A DNA stretch of 64,000 nt from Silene conica (Eukaryota; Streptophyta; Magnoliopsida; Caryophyllales; Caryophyllaceae), in contig CM055319.2 of the NCBI GenBank assembly GCA_029255685.2, positions 24,026,247 to 24,090,246 on the forward strand, written 5' to 3'. A program made the position numbers and the translations under genes. Shown here piece after piece: positions 43,029 to 54,597 of the stretch. Under the pieces are notes generated by a model, which saw nothing but the letters and a program-made list of their open reading frames with translations, searched no databases and had not been told where the DNA came from. Every line of letters begins with the position of its first letter. The stretch's first letter is position 1.

Positions 43029-44487
43029 TGAAGAGTCTATTGATATAATATACTCAAGAAAGGGGGGGGGGGTTGAATTGAGGATGCCTTCTTTTTCAAT
43101 CTTCTTCGATGTGTGTATGGTTGTATGATGATATTCGAGTAGAACAAATAATAAAGAGAGACACAATATTTTTGAAGTGGTTCAGTCTCACACTTTGAGA
43201 CCTACGTCCACTATTCTCGATTAATAAAATTAGTACCAACTCTGGATTACAATTTTATCAACCCTACTCGTGCAACTTTGATGTTAGTCGCAACTTTATC
43301 TAGATACCGTTAAATATCTAGCTACAACAAATACCATTAAATATTTGTCTTACAATGAGTACCGCTAAATACTCGATCTATCTTACGTTAATAAGATAAA
43401 GTCTTCGATGTTTCTTGATGTCACAATCTTGAATAAATAAGATCAATGCTTGAGCACTTGAATCTTGAATCGGATATGACAATGATAAGCTCGAATATTG
43501 AAGTAGATGAATGCGGTTTCTTTCTCTTGATTTTCGTGAATATATGTATGTGTGTCGTACGTCTTAATGTATCATGGTAGTCTATTTATATAGAATATAT
43601 ATCTAGGTAATTCAAACCCTAGATGATTTAGGAATATTACTAAAACTAGAATACTAGTCTTTTAATAATACTACCTTAAATCTTAATATATTTAGGAAAG
43701 ATTTAATAATATACTATAAGTATTATATAAGGAATCAATTTCCTAATTCATATTTAGGAAAGATCTTTATATAATAAACAAATAGTATCCTTATTAAAAC
43801 AACTTCCAAAACCATGTCAAAGATAATAAAATATATTATCACAATATAATTTTAGTTTGTTTAGGATATTAAATAAATACATAATATTTACTTAATTTAA
43901 ATCCTACACGACTTATGGTAACGTGACATGTTACACGTTTCCCAAAGTCGTAACAAACTATATCTAGATTATATTTTTGACAATTAAGATCATATAAAAA
44001 TCCTTAGTTTATTTAGTAATAAATAATTATCTCATAAGAAAATTATTTATTCCTATTTAACCAAAAGATATTTTATCTAATCTTATTAAGATTAATAATT
44101 CCATATTAAAAATAGAATACCGATTAGACATTAATTGTACATGACTATATTTGGAAACAAGAAATTGTTTCAACCAAACATATATATTCCGACCATTTCT
44201 TCATAATATAGAGTTATATCAATCTTGTACTAAAGCTATAGTTGATAAGTATAACTTTAGTTCATTAGGCGCGCTTGTGGTCTTGTATCAATCTTCGACT
44301 TAGCCAATTCATTGACTAAAATACTTGAATCTTTTATACTTTATTGATTAGATCTTGTTACTAATATTCTGTACACTTAGCACACGATTATACGCACGAG
44401 TATATAATATATACATAACTAGACTTGTCATTTATCAAAACATAAACATATATACTTAATATATATATTTGAATATATGGTTCAACA
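43029..44487 (-). repeat. SIRE-like 5' LTR
   Basis: 1459 bp, close match to 33006-34479, with a longer G-run (11 versus 7) near 43062 and a ~20-base deletion near 44219. Immediately left of it is GCTCTGATACCA, the PBS on the minus strand. Confidence 0.88.
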
Positions 44488-45089
44488 AATTCCCCCTTTT
44501 TGATGATGGCAAGTCTCTCTTAGATTTTGTGTCTAAGTGTATGTTCCCCCTCAATATAATAATGGTTAATCATAGCAAAGATTCACTTAGGGTTTCTATC
44601 TTCTATCTATCCCATATCCTTTAAGAACCCTAAGAGACAATGAATTACGACAAGGAGCAAGCTTAGGCAAATTCTAATCTAAGTCGCATTTTTCCCCCTC
44701 TTGACATCATTTAAAAGATGAGAACAAAGACATAAAACGACTAGAATAATATACTATGAAACATAAGCATGCATGGAAAACGAGTCAAAAGATACGAACA
44801 TAGAAAATATCATACAAACACATACGAAATGTTAAAATATACATAACCGATCAAAGTGTACTAGTGCCAATGGGCCGAATTATGAACAAGAGAGTTTAAG
44901 AAAATTGGGCCTGGCTAGGGTTAAGATAGTATGAGGCAAGGCAAAAGATAACAATAAAATTGGGCCGCATCAAAATAGGGTAAAGTTTGGGCCGGTTGTG
45001 ATGAGGAAATCCGAGGGAGAGCAAAATAGAGTAAGGCCTCGGATTCCTAATGGGCCAGGGGAGGGATTTGGGCTACAAATAGAGCAATA
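44488..45089 (-). mobile_element. Second SIRE internal fragment outside the 5' LTR
   Basis: Matches 34480-35083 (polypurine-side untranslated region) almost base for base. It lies on the wrong side of the 5' LTR for a single insertion, so the LTR is shared by a tandem partial element produced by recombination. It stops abruptly at LINE sequence. Confidence 0.85.
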
Positions 45090-46167
45090 GTCTTTGATCC
45101 AGAAAGTCTTTGCTCTTTGTTGTAGGAAACTGGTTCTTGCAGCATGGAGGTATTTAAAATTAGTATGGGCAATATATTCCTCATTCATCAAAGCAATATT
45201 GGCAGGGTCTAGAGCTAGCTTTTTTTGAAGATCATGCAGTCTAATTTGTGCAGTATCAGTCTGCTGCTCAATCAAAGAGAAAGCAGTATGGTTAAGATGT
45301 TTCAGAGGTCCCTTCAGTCTTTTCAATTTATTGAAGATCTTGATGGCAGGAGTACCCTCTAAAGGCATATCCCAGGAGGCCTTAACTGTGGAATCAAACA
45401 TAGGATCCATACTCCACATATTGTAATATTTAAACCTTCTTTTTCTGATAATATCCTGACAATGGCCATAAATCACACACGGAGAATGATCAAATAAACC
45501 TTCAGGCAGGAAGTGAGCTTTATGATCAGGAAATTGTTGATTCCATTCCTGATTAATCAACACCCTGTATATTATGCTATATGTCCTCTCTTCAATGGGT
45601 TGTTTGTTATTCCAGGTTAGAAAGCTCCCTCAGCAGGAGATTCCATGAGAGAACAGTTGATCATACAATTATGCAAAGGTAAGGCTTCAGCAGGGGAGAA
45701 CCCTCCTCCTAGTCTTTCATCAGGCACCAAAACACAATTAAAGTCCCCTCCTACCACCCAAGGACCAGACATTCTATGGGCTATCTCATCAAGAGTTTCC
45801 CATAGAGCTTCTCTTTCAGCAATTCTATTTAAGGCATAAACAAAGGTGACCTCATAACGGCAACCAGAAATCTGCTCCTGTACTTGACAGTGCACATGCT
45901 GAGCTGTGTAACTAACCATCTGCACAGTACATTGGGAAGGGTCCCAAAGCACCCAAATTCTTCCACGTCACCATCATGTGTATGACTATTAGTTGCCACA
46001 CTCCAACTACTGAAACTTTTATTCTGTACATTTATTTGGTTTTGGGGTTTGATCTTAGTTTCTAACAAACCAAAAAGACCCACTTTATTAGCAAAAAGAA
46101 AACTACTTATATCATGCTGCTTGGTATCTCTATTCATACCACGCACATTCCAAAAACCAATCTTCAT
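45090..46167 (-). pseudogene. LINE-1 ORF2 fragment (endonuclease and N-terminal RT linker)
   Basis: Starts MKIGFWNVRGMNRDTKQHDI at 46167, the usual APE endonuclease start of plant L1, with LLETKI. It continues after frameshifts with WVVGGDFNCVLVPDERLGG (45829-45690 region) and then the linker region SPCVIYGH, RRFKYYNMW, FLQQRAKTFWIKD. It breaks at about 45090 against SIRE sequence before the RT core. The 197-residue ORF at 44970-45563 is therefore a chimera whose last ~38 residues are SIRE noncoding DNA. Confidence 0.88.
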
Positions 46168-47378
46168 TGAGAGGTGTTGGGATGAGGGTCACCATTCCTA
46201 CTCACCTCTGATGTCTTACCACTCATGGCCACCTTCTGAGCATATGTAGGTGACCGGGGTTCGGGTCCATAAGTGATCTTCCCAATATGATCTGCCATTG
46301 TGGTTGTAGCCTGCACGGTAGTTTGTATACCTGCTGGTTGGGCCCTTGCCTTAGCATGTGAGGTCTCCATGGTCCTCACAGGTTCCTTCCTGGGTAGTAC
46401 TCTCCATTCTCTGTGCTGGACAGAGTTAACTGTTTTCCCACTCCTACATCCATGCTTCTCATGTCCCATTTTCTTGCAGCCTATGCATATAACCGGTTTC
46501 CAGTCATATCCAATCTCAATGTTCACCATATCACCCTTCTCATCTTTGAATTGAATATGTTGAGGTGTGGCTGCCCCTACTTCGAGTTCTACTAGAACCC
46601 TTGCATAGTCTAGTCTAGTCTTTTGCTGAGTAGGTTCATCCCTCGTTACAAATTTTCCTACCAATCCTGCTATCTTTTCTAGACTCTTGCCCCAGAATTT
46701 TAAAGGGAGATGTTGGAGACGGATCCAAGATGGTAATATGGATACATCTTCCTTCTCCAATTTGGTATTCTGTTGTCAGGGTTTAATTATGATAGGCTTG
46801 TTATCAAACATATAGTACCCTCCCTGTAAGACTTCCTGTTTCATTGCCTCTGATTCAAACCTGACCACAAAGATACCATTAGCCATAAAAGACACATTGG
46901 TGATCTTCTTATTCCTCCATACTCTGCGTATATATCCCTCCATCACATGACTTGGCGGATTGGCACCCACCACATAACCATAAATAGCAGTTTGCCAGAA
47001 GGACAATTCCTCTTCAACATCATCAGGGTAAGTTGTAATACTGGTTCATTACTAGAACTCACCTTTTTTCCATTGAGAATTGTGGTCCATCCTTCCTGCC
47101 CTTGCTCCTCCATTGGACCCTCTATTTGATTATTCTCCATAGTTGTACTTTCTGCATTCGAACGAATCTCCTGAATCTCCTCATCATCAGTCTCACCATC
47201 AGTATGTATATCATATGCAGGGACCCCTCCCATAATATCCGCAATAGTTCTCTCCTTAACCGGTTTCGCCTGCACATTGTCCTTACTCTGTTCTCCTCCA
47301 TTGTCTTTGCTAGTTGTTTTTTTTCCTCCTAGTGATCAATCTAATCCTTGGGGATGATGGAGGCGATGCTCTAGCCAT
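46164..47378 (-). pseudogene. LINE-1 ORF1 (DUF4283/zinc knuckle protein)
   Basis: The start ATG at 47378 (MARASPPSSPRIRLITRRKK) is followed by a frameshift in an A-run. Then come 47275-46943 (acidic linker), and 47006-46776 plus 46760-46164 in another frame separated by one TGA. The body has the DUF4283 pattern (GYIRRVWRNKKI, FVVRFESEAMKQEVLQGG, PSWIRLQHLPLKFWG, LDYARVLVELEVG) and the knuckle CIGCKKMGHEKHGC. These proteins bind LINE RNA. Its 3' end overlaps the ORF2 start by four bases, typical of plant L1. Confidence 0.88.
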
Positions 47379-47430
47379 GGTGCCTCAGAATCGCCTGCCA
47401 GTCGCCAAGAACGAGAGCTCCCTAGGGTTT
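47379..47430 (-). other. LINE-1 5' UTR
   Basis: A short leader beginning near AAAAAACCCTAGGG on the minus strand. Copia2 sequence resumes immediately to the right, so the LINE is full length at its 5' end but truncated at 3'. Confidence 0.6.
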
Positions 47431-47567
47431 TTTGTATTATTGGAATTTCATTCTTAATAAAGGATAATAGCTGTATTTTCTCTTTAAATGGAATGGTTTA
47501 TGGTAAAGCGGTTTCCATGAATGGTATATATGTCTTAGATCAATCGACTGAAATATTACACATGAAT
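47431..47567 (+). pseudogene. Copia2 protease-integrase linker fragment
   Basis: Aligns with copia1 at about 6050-6190 (CIFSL, GKAVSMN, IYVLDQSTEILHMNN). About 240 bases of copia2, including the protease active site, are missing between 33005 and here. Confidence 0.85.
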
Positions 47568-47572
47568 AATAA

Positions 47573-49296
47573 TGATACCCGTCGTTGTGGGTGTCAAAGA
47601 TAAAATTTATAAACCAAACTAAAACTATAGATAGTGATAGTAAGGGTCGAACCACAGAGAGACAAGGTTGATTCTGTTTGCTAATTTTTAATCTATAAAA
47701 TAATAATAAAAAGAGGCTTTGATTGATTGTTGCTAGGTCTAAAACAAGAATAAAATAAAACAAGTAAATAAAGATGAGAATAAACTATGATGAAAGAGAT
47801 GCTAGGATGTTTGGGTAATAAATAGCTAAGATAATATAAATCCTAAGTCAACATGTATTGCAGTCGCGTAAGGGGTGTAACATATCCTTTAGGTCTATGC
47901 TACCTAATAGCTCCTTTCGGTCTATGCTATTAGTTCCTAGGTCTCACAATTATTGGGTGTCAACAATAAGGGTGATTCCTAAATTCTAGGTCACAAACCT
48001 TTCAGTCTTAAGTAACCTATCCGTCTTAAGAGGTAAACCAATGCCCTTCCCAAATCTCTCAATCTTGGGTAGGTCAATACTAACATCCTACAAGTCTCCT
48101 TTTGGTCTCATTGTAGGTTATTATAGTCTACAAATAAAAGCGAAACGGAATTCATACGCGTGTCGGTCGACCGACCAACTAACCCGGTCGGCCGACCTCC
48201 ACCCTGCAACATGTCGATTCGGAATTTATACTACCTTCGCATATTTACTCCCTACATCCTAACATATGAAATTAGCTACTCATAACTATTGAAACAATAA
48301 TAAAAATAGGAATAAACATGGAAACTATAAAGAACATCAATCTAAACATGCAATAATAATAAAGGCTTGGGATTCTAACTTAAACCGGATACAATAATTA
48401 TGAACTAACAATAATAAAACAGAAATTAAGAAAGGAATTACCGGAAATAAGGATTAAGGCGGAAAAGAACAAGCTTTATTGATTAATGTTGAAAGATTGA
48501 TGAAGAACAATATATAAAACTAAAGAAAAGTGTTTGGTGATTATTGAAAGATTAAAACTAAAACTAGATGTAACTCCATGATAAAAACTAGGTAGAAAAC
48601 TTGATGGAAATCTTGATGCCTCACCCTAATTACGAAATTTGGCTTAAATAGGCGGAAATAAAGAGTTTCCCAATGACCTAAACACTTTAATGGGCTTCGC
48701 GGAAACTTCTGGGTCGGTGCTGTGGTCGGTTGACCAATATTTTGGGTCGGTCGACCGCTTTACGGATTTTATGCAATTTATGGGCTTCAGGCAAATTATG
48801 GGCTTTTCCAATAGGCACCTGGTCGATCGACCTACTTTGTTGGTCGGTCGACCAACTGTCGGGACTGCAGCGCGCATCGTTCTTAAAACAGCTGCCATTT
48901 CTTCGTTACTTATCGAAATCAAGCGATTCTCGCGGCGTTGGAAAGCTAAGAGGATAAGCTTTCACCTCCAACTGGAATCACTCCATTATCAGCTCTAGAA
49001 CTCGAGATATAGCCATTTGAAACAGGCTGCAACATCGAAGATCGATTCTTTGCTTGTAAAAGTTATCTTTAGGCCTTGAAATGTGCGCTAAGCTTCGTTC
49101 CTTCTTATCCTTAGTCATGAAAAGTCCCGAGGGCATAAATTTGGTATAAAATCGTCCCTTTTCCGCATAAATCTGCAAAAGAGCATAAAAATACGAAAGT
49201 AGACAATTGTTGGGAAATAAATGCTAAAACATAGTAAATGAGCGACAAAATGCGTGTAAAAATAGATGTAAAACATCATAAAATAGGCACGCATCA
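47573..49296 (-). repeat. Athila-like 3' LTR
   Basis: 1724 bp, TGATACCCGTCG to GGCACGCATCA on the plus strand. Contains GGTCGGTCGACC-type motifs near 48163, 48189, 48723, 48745, 48823 and 48841. The right neighbour GGTTTGGTTTGGGGAATT (minus strand) is the likely polypurine tract. Confidence 0.95.
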
Positions 49297-51361
49297 AATT
49301 CCCCAAACCAAACCTTGCTTGCCCTCAAGCAAGAAATAGACTCGATCTTAACTAATGGAACGATTTCAATCTCAGAGCGAAATTTACATGTAAGCCCAAA
49401 CCAATGCCAAGTACAAAATGAGAAAGTATATAAATCATGCAAACGAGTTATGGTGTTGTCAGACTTGCAAAAATAAAGACTATAGAGACTTTATACCATG
49501 GACTCTCGCGGTAGGCTCGAGACACTCATGAAGCAAAGGGTGAGTATACGTAAAAGATAGAAAGAAGTATATTGTAATGACACTCACCTAACTACGACCC
49601 ATGGAAACATGCCTGCAATCTAACATGAACAAGAATTCTACAATTATGTATAACAAACCCATTAAGTGACTCGGATACATGCAATTGAGGTAATGAAAGA
49701 TATGTGAGGTAAAAGGTAAAAAGTGGTTAAGATGTTTTTGGATTTGTGGGGTTAGTAGCCAAGCTAGTAAAACCGTTTCCCAACAACATAATTCACAACT
49801 TTTGATATTAAGGAAGTGCTATTTTGTAGCACAACTCTCACATTAAATATAAGAAAGGACTCCCAAATATTTTTGAATGAAGTACGGGAGTGATAACATA
49901 TAAAAGAAAGGGACTTTTTTTTTTTGGAACGAATTTTGAATCTGATCATGACAGTTGGTCGGCCGACCCAATAAGGTGGTCGGTCGACTGACTTTTGTAC
50001 GTTTTTGACTTTTTTCGTTTTTTTTTTTTTTTTTTTTCTTTTCTTTCTTTCTTTTTCTTTCTTTTTCTGATTTTTTTCTGTTCTTTTTCTTTCTCTTGTT
50101 TTCTTTCTTTCTTTTCTCTTTTTGCTCAAGATAGCATACAAACCAAGATGCCTCAAAAAAAATAATCCAAAGACCACAGATACTAGCTTGGAAGGGTAGG
50201 CTAAGTATGGGATGTAGTTTTGGGGGAATAAAAAGGCAATTTTGGCTATGTAAGGCTTATGGGTAAATAAGAGAAAGGGGATCCCAAATGCACGTATCAA
50301 GACTCACAAAACGAGAAAGTAAAAACAAGTATATAGCAATTCAAGTTCATGTTTATGCATATTGATGTAACATGTTCCAAGGGGAGTACTACTCACATCC
50401 TAGACAACTGGTTTAAGAATGAAACCAGGAAATAAGCTCTAAAACTCAGAATGTATAGTAGGTTGCCAAGGTATAAGTCAAGTCTCAAGATATACAAATT
50501 GACAAAAACTCGTAGATATGCAAAAGACTTTCATACTAAAACAAGTTGACAAGGCAAGGTAAAGGCATAAACATGTAAGATAGCTAAATCATCCTTGAAA
50601 TACTTTCGTTCCGACTCGACCTATATGCTAAAATAAACGTGCATTTTTTTTGGAATTTTTTTGAATTTTTTCATTTTTTTGTATTTTTCTTGTATATGCA
50701 AGGAAAATAAAGAAAAGAACAATGCAATACGGAAATGCAATAAACGTGTGACAGAATGTAATGCATGTGACGCGAAACCATTCCCCAAACCAACCCGCAC
50801 AATGTCCCCATTGTGCATTAGCCTAAGTAAAGGTTTCAGAAAATGAAAGGAAAGATGCAAGGAAAATAAAACTAAGGAAAATTGGAAAGAACTCACTGGA
50901 TTATGAAGCGCATGAGAAAAACCTCCCCAAACCAGCGTAAGCTGGGAGGTTCTGGTGGCCAGCAGTGCCACTCAAGTACCCAAGAACGGTTGCACGGTTC
51001 CCGAGGAAGAAATCGAAAGACTGCGACAGATCGGTAGGTCGACCGACCAAGAGAACAGGTCGACCGACCTTCCTGTAAAGTACAGAAAATTTCAGCAATG
51101 CGGCGACTAGGTCGACCGACTGGTGTAACTGGTCGGTCGACCGTCTTTGTCCCAGCGGTCTTCGTTTTTCTTCGTAGAACCTGAAAAAGCAAGAAAAATA
51201 TGCGCCCAACAAATGCGCGAGATCCCAGAAACAAGTCCAAAAAGTCTTAACTATGCAAACACAAAAAATTTGTCCTAAAAACTTAAAGAAAGCAAGCTAG
51301 AAAGTCTTAGCAAAAAAAAAAAAAATGTCTTAAGAAAAGCAGAAACGAGCAAAAGGAGAAG
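49297..51361 (-). other. Athila-like 3' noncoding region
   Basis: A 2-kb stretch between the ORF and the 3' LTR with no pol similarity. It holds a long pyrimidine tract (about 50008-50120), motif pairs at about 49957/49979, 51047/51068 and 51119/51140, and a T-rich run near 50647. Short ORFs are frame shadows of these repeats. Confidence 0.65.
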
Positions 51362-52717
51362 TCATCCGCGAAGGATTCGGCGTTTCTTTGACCAAGGGCT
51401 CTGACTATAGGCTATTCCTTCAGCTATGGTGATTTGGGTAGATGAGTTTCTCTCCACCATGTAGATAGGTGGGTCATCATCCATAGCTTTAGCCATCCAT
51501 CTCCCGTGGTTGTCGACTCCCAAGTCGTAGGTCGACACCTTCCTCGGCTTCTTCTTCTTAGGGCTCTTTTCTTTAGCCAAATGATCACTTGTTTGAGTGA
51601 CCTCGTTCTCTACAGCATTTGATCGAGTAAGTGGTACTACTCGATCGAGAACATCTCTCTTCCTACTGCTTATAGACTCTATCACTAGTGTCGCAATTTC
51701 TGGAGCATCCAAATCAGCCTTTTGAGCAAGAGATTCACCTGCACATGCCTCAAAACACATCAAAGCCTCCGAAGGATCCTTTGAAAAGGATCCTTGCATA
51801 GAACATTCACTAATATTATTAAAAACATCAGGAATGTCAATAAATGAATCCTGCAAAAAACAAGGTTCATCAAGAGAGGGTTCAATCATATTAGGAACAT
51901 GTTCGTCACTAATACCTATAAAAATAGGTTGGTCAGTCAAGGGGTGAAAGTCTAACTCATTGGTTGTTTCTAGATCCAAGTTAGTATCATCAACGGGGAG
52001 GGAGAGGGAATCAAGTAACCTATCATTCTCATCCCTAAGAATGAGCGACTCTTTAGTAATGGGTGTGATGGGATCACATTTGACAGAAATATCTGGGTTA
52101 CTAATATCAACGCCCTCATACCTCTCCAAGATTTTTTTGGACTGATGCTCCAACATTAATTTCTCCAAATGATACGGACACGGGACCACAATGCTTGTCG
52201 TGGAATCGGCAAGCCTTGGCTCTTTTAACTTCAGAATCTCCGTTGAGTCATTGACGAGAGGAGAGTCAGGTAGCTTAGGAGGTGAATCCACAATCTGCTC
52301 AGGAACCCTGGTCGGTCGACCTGGTACAGTGGTCGGTCGATCGACTTCTGTATTATCGGAATTTTTCTGGTCTGTAGAAACTGATCTCACGTCAGGCGTC
52401 GGGGTCGGTCGACCTGATGTTGTGGTCGGTCGACCTCTTGATCTGTGCACGGGATCGATTTCTTCGTCCTGAACTTTGGCATAATCATCCTTTGGGGTTG
52501 GTCCCTCATAAGCACGACCACTCCTGAGATCTACAGCATTTAATGTCTCTATGGAACTCTTACAACCAACTGGAGAGCTAGCAATCCGATCAGCTATGAT
52601 TGCTAATTGGATTTCAATATTCTTGTCAACTGCATCTTGTTCCTTTTTTATTTCCGAAAAAAACGCTTCTAACTCAAACACAGTAACCATGATCGCAATA
52701 GCACTGAGAGTACTCAA
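51362..52717 (-). CDS. Gag-like protein of the Athila-like element
   Basis: An intact 451-codon ORF whose start ATG lies about 130 bases inside the PBS. Residues 1-70 include ETLNAVDLRSGRAYEGP, close to the LRSGK segment near the C-terminus of Athila Gag, so the protein seems to begin where Athila Gag ends. Residues about 90-140 hold a low-complexity insert (SRGRPTTTSGRPTP, EVDRPTTVPGRPTR) encoded by GGTCGACC motif pairs. The C-terminus is basic (KEKSPKKKKPRKV) and ends SQSPWSKKRRILRG. No zinc knuckle, protease or RT. It is open despite carrying motif insertions, which suggests recent mobility or selection. Function unknown. Confidence 0.7.
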   Translation of the reverse strand: MSTLSAIAIMVTVFELEAFFSEIKKEQDAVDKNIEIQLAIIADRIASSPVGCKSSIETLNAVDLRSGRAYEGPTPKDDYAKVQDEEIDPVHRSRGRPTTTSGRPTPTPDVRSVSTDQKNSDNTEVDRPTTVPGRPTRVPEQIVDSPPKLPDSPLVNDSTEILKLKEPRLADSTTSIVVPCPYHLEKLMLEHQSKKILERYEGVDISNPDISVKCDPITPITKESLILRDENDRLLDSLSLPVDDTNLDLETTNELDFHPLTDQPIFIGISDEHVPNMIEPSLDEPCFLQDSFIDIPDVFNNISECSMQGSFSKDPSEALMCFEACAGESLAQKADLDAPEIATLVIESISSRKRDVLDRVVPLTRSNAVENEVTQTSDHLAKEKSPKKKKPRKVSTYDLGVDNHGRWMAKAMDDDPPIYMVERNSSTQITIAEGIAYSQSPWSKKRRILRG

Positions 52718-52846
52718 GTCTTCCTCTCAAAAACCTGTCTTCTAAAACAAAACTAGAAGAAAAAGGTAAGTAACGGTCTTAAGGAACCTAAGTTCCTTAA
52801 GACAAGAAAAATAAACTAAAAATCAACAAACAAAATTATACCGTCT

Positions 52847-52863
52847 CCCCGGCAACGGCGCCA
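52847..52863 (-). promoter_or_regulatory. Primer-binding site (tRNA-Asp)
   Basis: TGGCGCCGTTGCCGGGG on the minus strand, five bases from the LTR end, complementary to the 3' end of plant tRNA-Asp plus CCA. Confidence 0.9.
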
Positions 52864-52868
52864 AAATT

Positions 52869-54592
52869 TGATACCCGTCGTTGTGGGTGTCAAAGATAAA
52901 ATTTATAAACCAAACTAAAACTATAGATAGTGATAGTAAGGGTCGAACCATAGAGAGACAAGGTTGATTCTGTTTGCTAATTTTTAATCTATAAAATAAT
53001 AATAAAAAGAGGCTTTGATTGATTGTTGCTAGGTCTAAAACAAGAATAAAATAAAACAAGTAAATAAAGATGAGAATAAACTATGATGAAAGAGATGCTA
53101 GGATGTTTGGGTAATAAATAGCTAAGATAATATAAATCCTAAGTCAACATGTATTGCAGTCGCGTAAGGGGTGTAACATATCCTTTAGGTCTATGCTACC
53201 TAATAGCTCCTTTCGGTCTATGCTATTAGTTCCTAGGTCTCACAATTATTGGGTGTCAACAATAAGGGTGATTCCTAAATTCTAGGTCACAAACCTTTCA
53301 GTCTTAAGTAACCTATCCGTCTTAAGAGGTAAACCAATGCCCTTCCCAAATCTCTCAATCTTGGGTAGGTCAATACTAACATCCTACAAGTCTCCTTTTG
53401 GTCTCATTGTAGGTTATTATAGTCTACAAATAAAAGCGAAACGGAATTCATACGCGTGTCGGTCGACCGACCAACTAACCCGGTCGGCCGACCTCCACCC
53501 TGCAACATGTCGATTCGGAATTTATACTACCTTCGCATATTTACTCCCTACATCCTAACATATGAAATTAGCTACTCATAACTATTGAAACAATAATAAA
53601 AATAGGAATAAACATGGAAACTATAAAGAACATCAATCTAAACATGCAATAATAATAAAGGCTTGGGATTCTAACTTAAACCGGATACAATAATTATGAA
53701 CTAACAATAATAAAACAGAAATTAATAAAGGAATTACCGGAAATAAGGATTAAGGCGGAAAAGAACAAGCTTTATTGATTAATGTTGAAAGATTGATGAA
53801 GAACAATATATAAAACTAAAGAAAAGTGTTTGGTGATTATTGAAAGATTAAAACTAAAACTAGATGTAACTCCATGATAAAAACTAGGTAGAAAACTTGA
53901 TGGAAATCTTGATGCCTCACCCTAATTACGAAATTTGGCTTAAATAGGCGGAAATAAAGAGTTTCCCAATGACCTAAACACTTTAATGGGCTTCGCGGAA
54001 ACTTCTGGGTCGGTGCTGTGGTCGGTCGACCAATATTTTGGGTCGGTCGACCGCTTTACGGATTTTATGCAATTTCTGGGCTTCAGGCAAATTCTGGGCT
54101 TTTCCAATAGGCACCTGGTCGATCGACCTACTTTGTTGGTCGGTCGACCAACTGTCGGGACTGCAGCGCGCATCGTTCTTAAAACAGCTTCCATTTCTTC
54201 GTTACTTATCAAAATCAAGCGATTCTCGCGGCGTTGGAAAGCTAAGAGGATAAGCTTTCACCTCCAACTGGAATCACTCCATTATCAGCTCTAGAACTCG
54301 AGATATAGCCATTTGAAACAGGCTGCAACATCGAAGATCGATTCTTTGCTTGTAAAAGTTATCTTTAGGCCTTGAAATGTGCGCTAAGCTTCGTTCCTTC
54401 TTATCCTTAGTCATGAAAAGTCCCGAGGGCATAAATTTGGTATAAAATCGTCCCTTTTCCGCATAAATCTGCAAAAGAGCATAAAAATACGAGAGTAGAC
54501 AATTGTTGGGAAATAAATGCTAAAACATAGTAAATGAGCGACAAAATGCGTGTAAAAATAGATGTAAAACATCATAAAATAGGCACGCATCA
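52869..54592 (-). repeat. Athila-like 5' LTR
   Basis: 1724 bp, almost identical to 47573-49296, followed by AATAA (54593-54597). Confidence 0.95.
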
Positions 54593-54597
54593 AATAA

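Larger units (their letters stand above)
33006..44487 (-). mobile_element. SIRE-like Ty1/copia retrotransposon
   Basis: Minus-strand element. The 3' LTR is 33006-34479 and the 5' LTR 43029-44487. A purine-rich tract (AAAAAAGGGGGAATT on the minus strand) abuts the 3' LTR, and an iMet-type PBS (TGGTATCAGAGC) abuts the 5' LTR at about 43016-43027. Gag and pol follow the SIRE/Maximus order, with an additional ORF between pol and the 3' LTR. LTRs differ at about 1% plus a ~20-base indel. The outer flank of the 5' LTR is not copia2 but a second piece of SIRE internal sequence. Confidence 0.88.
47573..54592 (-). mobile_element. Non-autonomous Athila-like gypsy element
   Basis: 7020 bp, with identical-length 1724-bp LTRs (47573-49296 and 52869-54592) and perfect target duplications AATAA (47568-47572, 54593-54597). 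The PBS on the minus strand, TGGCGCCGTTGCCGGGG (52863-52847), is complementary to Asp tRNA, as in Athila. The internal 3.57 kb carries one gag-like ORF and no pol, so it needs helper proteins. The LTRs differ at about eight positions by eye (about 0.5%), so it is young. Confidence 0.95.

Noticed and set aside
49764..50300. 178-codon Lys-rich minus ORF
   Set aside because: Most of it is the translated pyrimidine tract of the Athila-like noncoding region; it is not present as a domain elsewhere.
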